Assembly (NCBI GenBank): GCA_031841125.1
Contig: CM063108.1
Location: 42,960,268 to 43,024,267, forward strand
Source: Acanthococcus lagerstroemiae
Taxonomy: Eukaryota; Arthropoda; Insecta; Hemiptera; Eriococcidae
Direction of reading: 5' to 3'
Length of the DNA stretch: 64,000 nt
Shown here: piece after piece, positions 34,501-44,165 of the stretch
Position numbering within the stretch: position 1 is the stretch's first letter
Layout: every line of letters starts with the position of its first letter
The notes under the pieces: generated by a model
Databases searched by the model: none
Seen by the model: the letters and a program-made list of their open reading frames with translations, nothing else
Told to the model about the DNA's origin: nothing
Position numbers and translations under genes: made by a program

Positions 34501-36567
34501 AAACTGGATTGTATCAGGGTTATAAGTTCGACATGTTGATGATGAACAGTTCTGATCTAGATCGAACCTTGATGAGTGCCGAGGTGTTCTTAGCAGGTTT
34601 GCTGCCTCCAAACGAAGACGAGATGTGGGCGGACGATGGTCTGAAATGGCAACCAATTCCTGTGCATGCAAAGCCTTATGATGAAGATGAGGTAAACTGA
34701 TTGTGTGGTTGATTAAAGTAGGTACACACATGTGAAAAAAATATGAGTCTCTCCGATTGAGTAAGTATGTATTTAATTTTTAGGTCATTGGATTGAAGTC
34801 TACTAATTGTGAAAGATACAATTTGGAAGTGGACAGTCTCGATCAGTCTTCGAGGTTACAAAATTATTATCAGCAAAATGAGAAATTATTTAAGTTTCTT
34901 GCATTAAAATCTGGTTTGGAAATATCAACTGACGATATTATGGACGCTATATTTGGTATAGGACAACTTTATGACGATCTTTTAACTGAAGTGAGTACTT
35001 ATATAGGTACCGGTTAATTTTATCGTCTGAGATATTTACACCCTGCAGTTGTAATCTGTGTACGAGTACCTATATATACTTGTACATATAGGTACATTCG
35101 TAATGATATGGTAGCATTGAAAAGTGAGACGTGTATCTACCCATGTAGTTATTTTTAACAGGAACTGTATAATCTCACATTACCATCGTGGACCGATAGC
35201 GTTTACCCCACACCTTTGGATTCTGTGTATGTAATGAGCTTCTTAATATCGGTACTTACGCCAGACATGAAGAGACTTCATGCAGGTCAGTGGGGAATAG
35301 CTTTTCATTATTTTTTATGATTGAAACACTGTACTCTGTAAGTATAGGTACACTCAGTATATCGCTATATCCCTCTATGATTACAATTGATAGAGTAATA
35401 TTTTTATCTTTGCCCGTTTGTGATCAACTTTCGCCATTTTGATAATTTTCCTCACAAAGTTCAATCTTGCGTTTGTTCAGGACCTCTGGTAGGATCTCTG
35501 GTTTCAGATATGATCCAGAAACGAAATGGATCATTCAACCAAGTGTTTCATTTTTATTCCGGACACGACAGTACTATAGCCGTTCTCTTACTAGCACTGG
35601 ATGTGTTCAATTACATAAATCCACCGTATGGTTGTTCGGTTATGGTTGAACTTAGACTGAAAGATACCGAGCACATCGTTACGGTTTGTAGTTTGTGGGT
35701 TTATAATTTACAAAAATCTAAAAAGTCCGACTGCTGCATGGAAGGACACTTGTTACATGGATATTTCGTTCAGATGACCGCGTTGAGAAGCGCATACTCA
35801 CATTTCAATGCCTTCTGTAGTCGTACATTCTTGGGTCGCTTGGCATTTTTCGTGTCGGCCAGTCGAAGCGTGATGGAACGAATGACCGCGTAAAAAGGAA
35901 TACGCAACTACATAAATATGACAATGATAACGTTTTTCCGCGGAACGCTGAAATTTTTCTCTTTCGCATGGCACGCCATTATATACATCGCTATCCATGT
36001 CAAAAATAAATAAATAATAATGATAGTAATAATAATGGAATTATTGTACATAGGTATCTTATATCAATAACGATGCTTTAATTTCAGTTACCTATGTTAA
36101 TCTAAACATTCTTTGATCGTACCTTCTTATAGATACTATACCGGAATGACACCAATCATGCACCCTACTTGTTGACCATACCACAATGTGGACATGTTTG
36201 TACTCTGGATAAATTTGTTGAAATAACAAAATCAGTGATACCCGAAAATTGGAAAGAAGAATGTGAGGTTGGATTTTTTGAAAGAGTATTCGATTTTGAC
36301 AAAACGATTCTGACAGGTTAGCTGAAATATATTTTCAATATGCGGTTTTACATTTTCATGTAAATACAGATCTATAGGTACGTACCTAGGTATCTGTTAG
36401 ATTGCGTATCACCTCTTTCAGGCATTTATTATTAATAATGAAGTATTATTTTGTTTCCAGTTTTCATTTATATCATTTATTTTGTCATCATCGCATTAGG
36501 ATTACTAGCAGCTTACCTAACGTTTCGTCTTTTGAAGCGTTCCTCCGAATATAACAAAATAACGTAG
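22587..36567 (+). CDS. Gene A: membrane-anchored histidine acid phosphatase, 8 exons
   Basis: Exons: 22587-22715, 34059-34160, 34446-34691, 34784-34990, 35162-35285, 35481-35683, 36133-36316, 36461-36567 (about 433 aa). All introns are GT..AG and exon phases join. Exon 1 is a signal peptide (M-I-V-F-I-L-P-I-V-T-L-F-C-A) ending ATHGKIIHASV. Exon 2 has the active-site RHGERSL, where the family motif RHGxRxP lacks its Pro. Exon 3 has NSSDLDRTLMSAE, LPPNEDEMW and WQPIPVH. Exon 6 has the proton-donor SGHDST. Exon 7 has CGHVCTLDKF and EEC. Exon 8 is a transmembrane helix with a short basic tail. The family (lysosomal/prostatic acid phosphatase) hydrolyses phosphomonoesters in lysosomes or outside the cell. 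Exon 1 lies 11.3 kb upstream across a TE-filled intron; its phase and sequence match genes B and C, but the linkage needs transcript support. Confidence 0.85.
22993..23375. mobile_element. MITE, TTTTTACAAKACATGATCAG ends (copy 1)
   Basis: The left end TTTTTACAATACATGATCAG pairs with the right end ..CACCATGTATTGTAAAAA. The interior (ccgcttcgtcttgtcaaaaa, cagatagcaaataatatcagg, gtcggccattctcgg) is shared with a second copy at 32238-32640. An open frame through it is not conserved and is not a gene. It lies in gene A intron 1. Confidence 0.75.
23376..24644. other. Gene A intron 1, no feature recognised
   Basis: AT-rich intronic sequence with a C-run at about 24094-24108. Nothing coding. Confidence 0.4.
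24764..26336 (+). pseudogene. R1-clade LINE reverse transcriptase, N-terminal and RT part
   Basis: Shows WWNRNLQNIKN, then (after TGA at 25024) WGRPYKILTGK, KKAAGLDGISN (RT region 0/1), then after a frame change NSYRIITLTANLGKVYEK, FGFIKGRSTEGA, LGFDVSGAF (motif A), then after another shift GVPRGSVLGPILFN (motif B), SYADDLLLVS (motif C, catalytic Asp pair) and IKYFGLKID. Several frameshifts and stops, so dead. The clade call rests on the C-terminal half at 31131-31905. Confidence 0.88.
27868..28034. repeat. 165-bp palindrome of the CTAACAAATCCGCGTCA element
   Basis: The left arm (taacaaaaccgcgtcaact ... gacaaacccatgtca) is inverted in the right arm (tgacatggatttgtcgg ... gttgacgcggttttgtta), centred at about 27950 on catgtca|gtataa|tgacatg. 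Three motif copies lie on each side. Similarity continues outward into TTTTGWTATTYTAAC. Confidence 0.8.
28790..29992 (+). pseudogene. Decayed RTE-like LINE fragment
   Basis: Recognisable islands: NYRPITSCLT (about 28803), TLIDYSQAFDSVTHQF (motif A, about 28998), RSVAQGDPLS (motif B, about 29172), LRLADDVILLSNS (motif C with L for F, about 29283), SGLELNIKNTEKL, and a C-terminal ADRREWERLPET near 29850. Many frameshifts. It lies inside the 26337-31131 insert. Confidence 0.65.
31040..31131. repeat. Right-end hairpin of the motif-array element
   Basis: aacaaatccac-GTCAGTATACTGAC-gcgggtttgtc forms a short perfect palindrome (centre about 31060), followed by two more inverted motif copies (agtgacgcggatttgttag, gttgacgcggttttgttag). 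Confidence 0.75.
31131..31905 (+). pseudogene. R1-clade LINE, C-terminal part after the insertion
   Basis: Continues the LINE of 24764-26336: NYKYFNLFRGLYG, TTQRRVLINVISGYRT, AHGNFGSYLYRFK, then a Cys/His cluster (CNACNDENDTPEHAITRC), the R1-type C-terminal motif. It reads open for about 250 codons. The 3' UTR runs to 32051. Confidence 0.85.
32238..32640. mobile_element. MITE, TTTTTACAAKACATGATCAG ends (copy 2)
   Basis: Left TTTTTTACAATACATGATCA, right TGATCATGTCTTGTAAAAAA (inverted). The interior matches copy 1 at 22993-23375, including aaccgctttgtcttgtc and gtcggccattctcagc. Both copies have the same orientation and both are in gene A intron 1. Confidence 0.78.
32966..33538. mobile_element. 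TIR element, GATATTCCAAAACGGCC family
   Basis: Left tatatgaggagtgatatttcaaaacgg and right (inverted) with ccgttttggaatatcgctcctc. The interior is GC-rich near 33190-33260 and non-coding. The same TIR core (CCAAAACGGCCTC) defines the element at 39680-40155. Confidence 0.65.
33614..33828. mobile_element. MITE with arms of about 84 bp, CACCAGTAGTTGACC ends
   Basis: GGTAAATTCACCAGTAGTTG..CAATTTCCCCTAAAAT..GTTTGCTAAGCTTGG at 33614-33697 is repeated inverted at about 33745-33828. Loop of about 45 bp. No coding. It sits 230 bp before gene A exon 2. Confidence 0.85.
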
Positions 36568-36874
36568 CAGTATTATTGGTCAACAATCACTAGAAACTTT
36601 CTCAGAGGTAATTGGCTTATCAGTCGGAAGTGTACACCAGGGTAGTCCACATTTGCTCTTGATGGAAGATTCATGTTTTCAATAGGACCTCCTTTCAGAT
36701 CGATTTTTAATATTAAGAAATTAATTGTTCTGCAAAATTTGAGTAAAATCGAAAAAAGTGAACCTGTGCTGCAAAGGTAGAGATGTTCTTATAGGAATCA
36801 CCATGGATTTTTGGAATTTGAGCTTCCTTTGCTAGGAAGGCTCTTCATACGAGCCTAAGAATTATTTCCATTTT
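36568..36874. other. Gene A 3' flank
   Basis: Likely 3' UTR after the TAG at 36565-36567. No AATAAA was seen close by. Otherwise nothing recognised. Confidence 0.35.
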
Positions 36875-37136
36875 CATATGGATGCTGTTAAACGTAAGGG
36901 AACCAACCAGCAAAATCTGTTTTTTGAGAACTCGTGAGTCGAAATTCAAGAGCCGTGTAGAAACTATATGACATATAGCGTTTACTGATACGCTTTTTTC
37001 AACGTGAGTACCCATTTTTAAATGGGGGGGGCCATTTTTGAAAAATTTCACTTTTTACGCTCTTTCCAACAATACTAACAACTCATTTTGTTTACAAATG
37101 GTGGTTGGTTCACTTACGCTTAACAGCGTCCATATG
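36875..37136. mobile_element. MITE, CATATGGATGCTGTTAAACG ends
   Basis: The left CATATGGATGCTGTTAAACG and following bases (to about 36912) are inverted at about 37100-37136 (gtggttggttcacttacgct..catatg). TIR about 38 bp, total 262 bp, with a G8 run inside. Confidence 0.75.
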
Positions 37137-37139
37137 CAG

Positions 37140-37960
37140 GTTCTAAGGGTTGCTGAATCTATTTCGTGGGTTATTTATCCTTCGCCCGAACCATTCCGAC
37201 TCCACGGGAGAATAAGAATAATTTCAAGTTACTCCGATTTCCCTCAATATCCGAGTTTTTTTTTTGTTTTTTTTACATCCGTAATGGTGTTTCTTAAATC
37301 GCTGAATCCATTTTATAGCGGTTCTTTCTCCCCCTTGACCTTCGAAGCTTCACGAGATGCTATAGGTAATCTCCAATTTCTCCTATGTCTCAGATTTACG
37401 AGTTCTTTACATCGATAGTACCGGTTTTTTGGGTCACTGAATCCGCTGTAAGGGTTTTTTCTCCCCTCTCCTCAACTCTCAAGACTCCAGGCGGGGCTAA
37501 TCTCCAATTACTACTTCGATGTCCTAAATCTTAAAATTCCTTACGTTGATAATACGATTTTTTGGGTCGCTGAATCTGTTTTAAGAGTTTTTCTCCTTTC
37601 CTCCCAATCCTTAAAGCCCCACAGGGAGCTACTTTTTATTCACACCAATCCCCAAGTTCTTTATGTCACATTATAAAGAACTTGAAATTTGGATAAATTC
37701 GTGTAATTGGCGATTAGCTCCTGTGCTCAAGGGAAAACATACCCCTGAAACGGATTCAGCAACCCAGAAACCCTATCACTGACGTAAAGAATTTGGAAAT
37801 TGTGGAAATTGGAGTACTTCAGGAATAGCCCCCTGTGGAGCACAGTTCTATTACCTATGTAAAGAACTCGGAAATTAAGGGGAATTGGAGTGGCTGAAAA
37901 TTAGCCCCCATAGTGTCTGAAGGATCAAGGGCCCGAAAGGACTTCATCAACTCTTTGAAG
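37140..37960. repeat. Head-to-head array of about 130-bp repeats
   Basis: At least four + units (starts near 37145, 37298, 37431, 37566) contain 'gctgaatccattttaagggtttttctcc', 'ctccacaggggctaatctccaatt' and 'agttctttacgtcgataatac' variants. From about 37675 the units run inverted (aaagaacttgaaatttgg ... gaaacggattcagcaaccc ... gtaaagaatttggaaattg). The switch point is the small palindrome aagttctttat/ataaagaactt at 37654-37684. Non-coding. Confidence 0.75.
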
Positions 37961-38584
37961 AAGAGAAATTTTGAGTCTTGTAAGGAGAAACTCCCCTAGT
38001 GGCTGTAACTCAAATTCCTAAAATCAGTGTTAATTCCCATGATAACTTCTTCCCCTTGCGGCACAGATTCATCTTTTCTGACTTCGTTCAAACTTGGCCG
38101 AATTTTTATTTTAATTTTTTATACCTATTAGGAAGCGATCTGGGGACAACCCATTACAAAATCAGAGTCGAAAATAAGGACCACCCTAGTATACGAGTAC
38201 ATCTAATTTTTATTTATTCAACCTTAATAAACTGCTCACATGTCTAATTCTTCAATAGTCTGTACCCGAGTTCAGAAGAGTAGCTGTTGAATTACTCATC
38301 GAAGACTATCAGTCACAACAATTTAATCAATGACTAATTGGACAACCCTGATTGCGGTTGCGGAAGAGCTAAGACTGAGAGTACATTACGGATCACGGAA
38401 TGAATTCTTATTTTTGGAAAAGTGGGTGCCCTTTTCTAGTTTTAACTTTCAATACAAAGTCACTGAGAGCTCTTTAACGGTTTAATCTTAATGTTATCGA
38501 TTTCTCTGTTGGAATGTATGCGGCTTTTGTAGACTCTTAAAGAGAAAATATTTCATATTAGGCTATACCTGCTCGAAGATATGT
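37961..38584. other. Intergenic, nothing recognised
   Basis: AT-rich; no open frame with recognisable homology and no TIR pair seen. Confidence 0.35.
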
Positions 38585-39000
38585 GTACAGGGTGTTCTAG
38601 AAAAAACGTTTATGACCCCCAGGAAAAAAGCCACCATATTATACAAGAACTGAAAGAACTCCTTTATTTTGGTGAAGTTATGTTACATTTTGTCAATCGT
38701 TGTTGAAAATGTTGCCCATTGGCGGCCATAAAGGCACAACAAGCATGCCTGATATACAACTCGAATCTATTTTTTGGTCGAATGCATTATCACGACTTTC
38801 CACAATCTTTGTCATGCACACAACAATCACATATGCTACGGCTGCACGACTGCATAGCCTAGTAGGAGAAGTTGCCATTGTGGCATTTGCAGTACTGCTA
38901 ACCTTCTTTGTGTCCCCAACCGCGTGCTTTGTGTTTTCACAAACGTTTCTTTTGAAACACCTGTTAGTAAAACTAACAATTTTTGTGCTGTAAATATTAA
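38585..39000 (-). mobile_element. End fragment of a TACAGGGTGT-type DNA transposon
   Basis: Begins at the left with TACAGGGTGTTCTAG, like other Tc1/mariner-type ends here (3022, 3660). The - strand frames inward resemble the end of a transposase but are broken. No opposite end found. Tentative. Confidence 0.3.
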
Positions 39001-39679
39001 GTCTTATTGTTTTCTTGTTATTAATAAATAATTTGAAAGTATTCGAATGCATATAATACTTATATGTGGCATGAAACCGATGCATGGGTAAGACAACTAA
39101 TGCCGTGCTCTGAATATGTTTGTCTACATTTTTGTTTTAAACATTTTAGTGTTGATTAGATTTTTAGGAACTTTCAATGCAAAATCACAGATTTTCTTGT
39201 GAGCAATCCTATGTTGAACTGAACCCACCCTCTCCAAAGCTACCCGAAAAATTGTTTAATTTAAAAAAGAAAAAGGATGGTGGATTTTTAGACCAATAGG
39301 AACAAATTGTTTTTTTTTTAGCTATTCTGCGTTGTATCTCGTTCCCTGTTACATTATCAGTCCTCAGCTCCTCACATGTTGTCCCAAATATGTTATTTCG
39401 TCTACTTGCTCTAGTTTTTGTCTTTCTATTGTGATTTCTGAATTTCTCGTTCTCAATATTTTTGTTTTGTTTTTGTTTATTTGTAGATCAGCCCCCCCCT
39501 CATCATTTAGTTTGTTTAACATCTCCCTCATTTTATCTGTATTTATTGCTATCGGAACTATGTCGTCTGCGAACTATAAATTATTTAGAAATTCAACATT
39601 CACCTTGATTCCTTTTACCTCCCAGTTGAACTTCCTAGTACTTCCTCTAATATGTTGGTGAATATTACACTACACAACA

Positions 39680-40155
39680 ATTGAAGGATGGCATTCCAAA
39701 ACGGCCTCAGTCCATTTTTTTGAAAAATCGTTTTATAGCGCCATCTGGTGAGGAATCTAGTAATACATATTCTGGCCTGAATAAAATCACGATATCGCGA
39801 ATCTAACGCATGTAAGAAGCTAAAATAGACTCGCAAGAAGCAGAAAAAAGTTGTTCCAAAACGGCCTGAAAGGCACAGTATGTCTAATTTTATGTCAAAC
39901 AGAAACTAATAATTCAAAAATGTTGTCCCAAAACGGCCTCTATCCAGAAGATCCCCCACTTCGCGACTGTCATGCGCGTCTCCTGTACACGGTACATTCA
40001 ATATTTCAACGAGATAAATTCCTGTAAGTGTTCTGCTAGGCAAACCGACTATCAACCGTGACATATAGGTGTAATATATAGGGATACACCAGGTTTTTTC
40101 TTCCCCGTGAAATATAAAACTGGACAGAGGCCGTTTTGGAATATCGACTTTCAAT
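39680..40155. mobile_element. TIR element, CCAAAACGGCCTC family, nested
   Basis: Left ATTGAAGGATGGCATTCCAA..ACGGCCTCAGTCC and right (inverted) GGACAGAGGCCGTTTTGG..CTTTCAAT. Two extra internal copies of TTGTYCCAAAACGGCCT at 39851 and 39922. It interrupts the Harbinger-like copy near its left end (copy 2 at 56741 lacks it). Confidence 0.75.
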
Positions 40156-40328
40156 ATGAGATTTTGTAAAAAAAAAAAAAATTGACATGAGAACATATGA
40201 TTGTATGAGTATTTTTAACGAGGAATTTAATGCCGATGTCAGTTTTTGGATTATAGTTCACCTTTTTTCTTATCTCCTATCTATGCGAATTTTAGTATCA
40301 TCAAGATGATACTACTGATCAAACAACT

Positions 40329-40500
40329 ATCAAAGACGTTTATAAGTTAGTATAGTGCCTCGTTTACATTATGATAGTTTGTGAGAGCATCTGACAGCAT
40401 TCCTCTCGCACTTAGTGATAGTTTGTTTACACTGTGAGAGTCAGCGACTATCACGATAGTACTATTATAATGTAAACGAGTCTTAAACGTGTCTTTGACA
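40329..40500. mobile_element. Small MITE, CTCGTTTACATTATRATAG ends, nested
   Basis: The left part (tcaaagacgtttataag..cctcgtttacattatgatag) pairs inverted with the right (ctatcacgatag..ttataatgtaaacgag..cttaaacgtgtctttga). Absent from the sister Harbinger copy at 56741, which gives the empty site. Confidence 0.75.
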
Positions 40501-40998
40501 AAACTATGCGCGTTCAGTATTGTTATCAGTATCAGTGTAGCTACTCGTATTCATGGACGACAAAAAGGAATAAAACGAGAAAATGTTGATAAAATTTTAA
40601 TTTTGAATATGGAAAATGAGAGGCTGTCGAGAAAAATGGTTGACGCCATCGTATTCAGCATTCAAATTATAGCTAAAAAATCATAACCCTCTTCTCATTG
40701 TTTTTTATGCGGTTGTGTAGTGTTATTGGAGATAGAGGATTCCCCTGTTTCACTCCCTTTTTATTTTGAAAGTATGTATTTTCCGAATTCTGTCGGTGAT
40801 TATTTTTTAACCTTTTGTACATGTCCTCTATTATTTCTATGTATTATTTTGGTTCACCCTGCCTTCCTAATGCCTCGATCATACTTTTACGTCTTATTGA
40901 GTCAAAAGCTTTCACATAATCTATAAATACTAGGTGCACTTCTACGTTATACTCATTGCTCTTTTCTATTAGGTTTGATTTATTGTATGTAGGTTATC

Positions 40999-41242
40999 TA
41001 GGGCCCCGGGCCTCCACAAATTAGGGGCCTTCACAAAAGTCGTGTCGTTATTACAAATATAATATGTTGTTCATATGTACTATACGTGTACTTTGAATTT
41101 TTTCACTGGTAATTTTAAACTTCAGTTTTTTGTTTTTGTGTTTGTTTTTTTTTTTTTTTTTGGGGGGGGGAGGTTTCTTGACCCTTTGGAGCCTTCGCAT
41201 CTTCCAGGGCCCCAGGGCCACGAAATCTCAAATCCGGCCTTG
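40999..41242. mobile_element. hAT-type MITE with 8-bp duplication AGGTTATC
   Basis: Exact 8-bp duplication aggttatc (40991-40998, 41243-41250) within RTE coding sequence. The ends TAGGGCCCCGGGCC and (inverted) CAAGGCCGGATTTG are only weakly alike. Contains T18 and G9 runs (about 41143-41169). Confidence 0.82.
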
Positions 41243-41313
41243 AGGTTATCAATAGTCGAGAAATTTCTTTGGAACCCAGCCTGTTCGTTGTTGCAATTTT
41301 AGTACGGTTTTTG

Positions 41314-42392
41314 GGCGTAAATCGATAGCGCGCAACTCTCCCAAAAACAGCTCGATAGCGCGCAGGGGTAAGTTTGAGGACAGCTTATTGATAGCGCGCA
41401 GAGCATGTTGATTGCGCGCCTCCTTCAGCACTGGCTATACACAATAGAGCACATTAATTCAATACAAGACAGAATCAGATGGTTGTTTATCTGCTGGCAT
41501 TAGTGGCAAAACATGTAAAATGAAGCACTCGGCTACAATTTTTGGAGCTAGCAATGATAGGCCAAAAATAAGATGAAGCCATCCATTATCCAATTTGACT
41601 TGCTTTATCTTTGTACAAGGTGGATAGGCCTAATTGGTTAATTTTGCGATACCAGGACTGACACAAATGAAATCGACAACCAAGTACTGGCATATCGGGC
41701 CACAAACATTTGACTGCCGAACAAATTGCGATTTCAAAATCAGCAACAATTTTTACAGGTAAAAATAAATAGCCTATAAGCAATTGCATTTATAAATTAC
41801 AGCTCTGAATAAATTCTCGTAACATTTGGCAGATTTTGATGGCAACAATGCCCACAATAAAGCAATATAATGGTTATTAATACAAACATGTATCGTGAAC
41901 AATTGAGTAAAAAATTTACAAGCTGTGTCAAAAGTGCCATCAACTAAAATAACTTCGGAAGAACAGAGAATTTCTAAATTTTTTTCGGTGCCAAAATTAA
42001 TGAGCTGCTGATCAGGATCATTGATGAGTAATAAATTATCTCCCGTGTGACTGATTACCTCCATATTCTTCAAAGCACTGTGTACCTCTATTTGAGATTT
42101 CGGTAAAGTGGGTAAAACACTGTGACGAGCTCGATAAATGCACTGGCGAAAATTATAATTTTTTGGAAATATTTAATTTACCTATACTACACAAATGACG
42201 AAAAACAGACTATAACAGAATAGATGCAGAAATAATGAGACTACATGGATCTGTACAAACTGGCGCCGCGCTATTGATATGGTTAGAAAACGAAGATAAG
42301 CGCGCTATCGATATAGAGTTGGCGCGCAATCGATAGCCTGCTTATCTTCGTTTTCTCTTAAGGCGCACTATCGAAAAACTCCCCGGTTTTTA
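41314..42392. mobile_element. MULE with subterminal CGATAGCGCGC arrays, 11-bp duplication
   Basis: The flanking duplication tacggtttttg (41303-41313, 42393-42403) is 11 bp, in the 9-11 bp range of Mutator-like elements, and lies inside the RTE. The left end carries ATCGATAGCGCGCAACTC, CTCGATAGCGCGCAGG, TTGATAGCGCGCAGAG and TTGATTGCGCGCC; the right end carries the inverted forms GCGCGCTATCGATATAG, GGCGCGCAATCGATAGC and GCGCACTATCGAAAAAC. A truncated MULE transposase lies on the - strand in between. Confidence 0.85.
41586..42073 (-). pseudogene. MULE transposase core, truncated
   Basis: On the - strand two overlapping frames encode the MULE domain. The first (42073-41774) has VDGTFDTACKFFTQLFTIHV, with the first catalytic Asp in VDGTF, and ALLPSKS..CYENLFRAV. 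The second (41789-41586) has ADFEIAI (second catalytic Asp) and the diagnostic GCRFHLCQSWYRKI. The frames overlap, so one frameshift separates them. The C-terminal part with the catalytic Glu and any N-terminal FLYWCH domain are missing. Catalysis (cut-and-paste DNA transposition) is therefore lost. Confidence 0.85.
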
Positions 42393-42927
42393 TACGGTTT
42401 TTGCTATTAGCTTTCAAAAGATCTTTGCTTTTGTTTGTCTCGAACTTATTGGTTCATAATTTTCTATTTTATGTTTGCTTCCCATATTATATCCGATTCT
42501 TTCCACGCTTTTGGCACACTCTTTTTTTGAGGATTTGATTGCACGGCTCAGTTAATCTTTGATTTAGAACTTCTCCTCCGTACTTAACCGTCTCATTTGT
42601 TATTTTGTCCAGTCCCGGTGCCTTTCCTTTTCTCATATTATTTTGTTATTTCTCTTATTTCATCATGCATGAGGGGGGGGGGGGTACTTCTTCCTCATTC
42701 ATTTCCTTATATTCTACTCCTGTTTCCTCTTTTTCGTTATACAAATTTTCATGGTATTTTGTGATTGTATCATTTATTTCTGTTCTGTTAAGTATTATAT
42801 TTTCCCCATTCTTCGTTTTCTTTGTACGTTGTCGACTTCTTTCCCATTATTAAGTTTTTATTTATTTGTTTCCTGCTCTTTATAATTCCCCATATTATCT
42901 GTATCATCCACAGATAAGGTAGTTAAT

Positions 42928-44165
42928 CAGTGGCGTGCATTCCAGACAAGCAAGGTAAGCGCCGCTTACCCTGAAAATTCTCGAGAAAATAAGTTTCATA
43001 TACAATATCAACTTCAACTTATAACAAAAGATAATGAAACACTGGGCAAAACAGCGACTGTATTGACGCTTACGCTTAAGTATAATAAATTCACGGGAGA
43101 TGTATACTGTTTGGCGTTTGGCAATCCTTCTACATGCATATTCGTATAGGTCAGCGAGGTATGTGTCAGATCCAACGCTTCTTTTCCATACTGCACGTAA
43201 TATTGTACGACTTACCCTCCACCTCTGTGTTAATTACCAACACAAAAACACACTAGCATATTCAACGCGACAAACCTTGTGCGTTTGGTTGCGTTCTGGA
43301 TGCGCTTCTTGAAGCGCTTCCGGCTCGGCTTGGCTACACACGAACGTCGAAGTTGACAGTGAAATGTGATTGTGTTCTTCTACTAGTCAACGCGTTATGT
43401 TTGAATGCTCCATGTTCTTTTGCCCACAAAATGCGTACTCGAGATCTTATTGAAAAACCGTTTTTGCGACCACTCTTCATGAACAATTAGAAATATTAAT
43501 GGTGGGAAGCCTAAACCAGAATTACCATTTTTAAAAACTGAGCAAAAGAGAGGTGGTTCGAGTATTACTAGACATTGCCACGTATCGCAATATGAAAACA
43601 TTTTGGGGTTAACCGCCGGCTATGAAGATGATGGGGAAAACTGTTTTGTTGGTCACGTCTATTCAAGGACGTACAAATAGTGAAGGGGGGAGGTGTCAAG
43701 TCATCCCCGCCTCCCGTAAGAATTTTTCACTCAGCACAGTTGGGAAAATTTATAATTACAATCAGGCGGAGTTGGAAAAATGCAACAAGTCAGAAGATTC
43801 TTTTTTTTATTTTGTGATACTTGGGAATTGAGTTGCAAAGTTGGAAAAATCCAACAAGTTAAAGGTTTTTTTTTGCTGTGATGTTTGGGAATTTTGTGTT
43901 GAGTCAGTTGGGACTTTCACAATTTTTGCTCCCTTCTCCCCCTGGGAAAAACTCTTCGGTGGTGCGTCCCTCTATCTTTTATTCGCCACGGAAAAGAATA
44001 AATGTATGCATATGGAATAACCCTACCCAGGGATACGACAATTTGAATAATTTCATTAATGCCGTTTTGTACGTAGTGTAGCATGTTTCATACTTTCATT
44101 CTGATTTTTACCTCATCTCTACGGTATATCGCTTGTCTCCTAGGAAAAATCACCGCACGCCACTG
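42928..44165. mobile_element. hAT-like element, CAGTGGCGTGC ends
   Basis: CAGTGGCGTGC at 42928 and GCACGCCACTG ending 44165. Flanks tagttaat / tagttata (one base offset) look like a mutated 8-bp duplication. It interrupts the RTE LINE on the - strand. 1.24 kb, no intact transposase. Contains a segment (about 43690-43800; caggcggagttggaaaa, caacaagt) repeated at 58200-58300. Confidence 0.7.

Larger units (their letters stand above)
39668..40722. mobile_element. PIF/Harbinger-like element, TTA duplication (copy 1)
   Basis: TIR CACTACACAAC / GTTGTGTAGTG with TTA on both sides (39665-39667, 40723-40725). Removing it joins PLSPI to IFTNILEEV of the RTE reverse transcriptase in frame, which confirms both borders. 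Shares about 400 bp of interior with copy 2 at 56741-57164. Contains two further insertions (39680-40155 and 40329-40500). No intact transposase. Confidence 0.85.

Noticed and set aside
38693..39085. 130-codon - strand open frame
   Set aside because: No recognisable domain; it overlaps a TACAGGGTGT transposon end and looks like a decayed transposase tail at best.
39332..39661. + strand hydrophobic 109-codon frame resembling a membrane protein
   Set aside because: It is the antisense of RTE reverse transcriptase (FADDIV and YLGQ read on the - strand).
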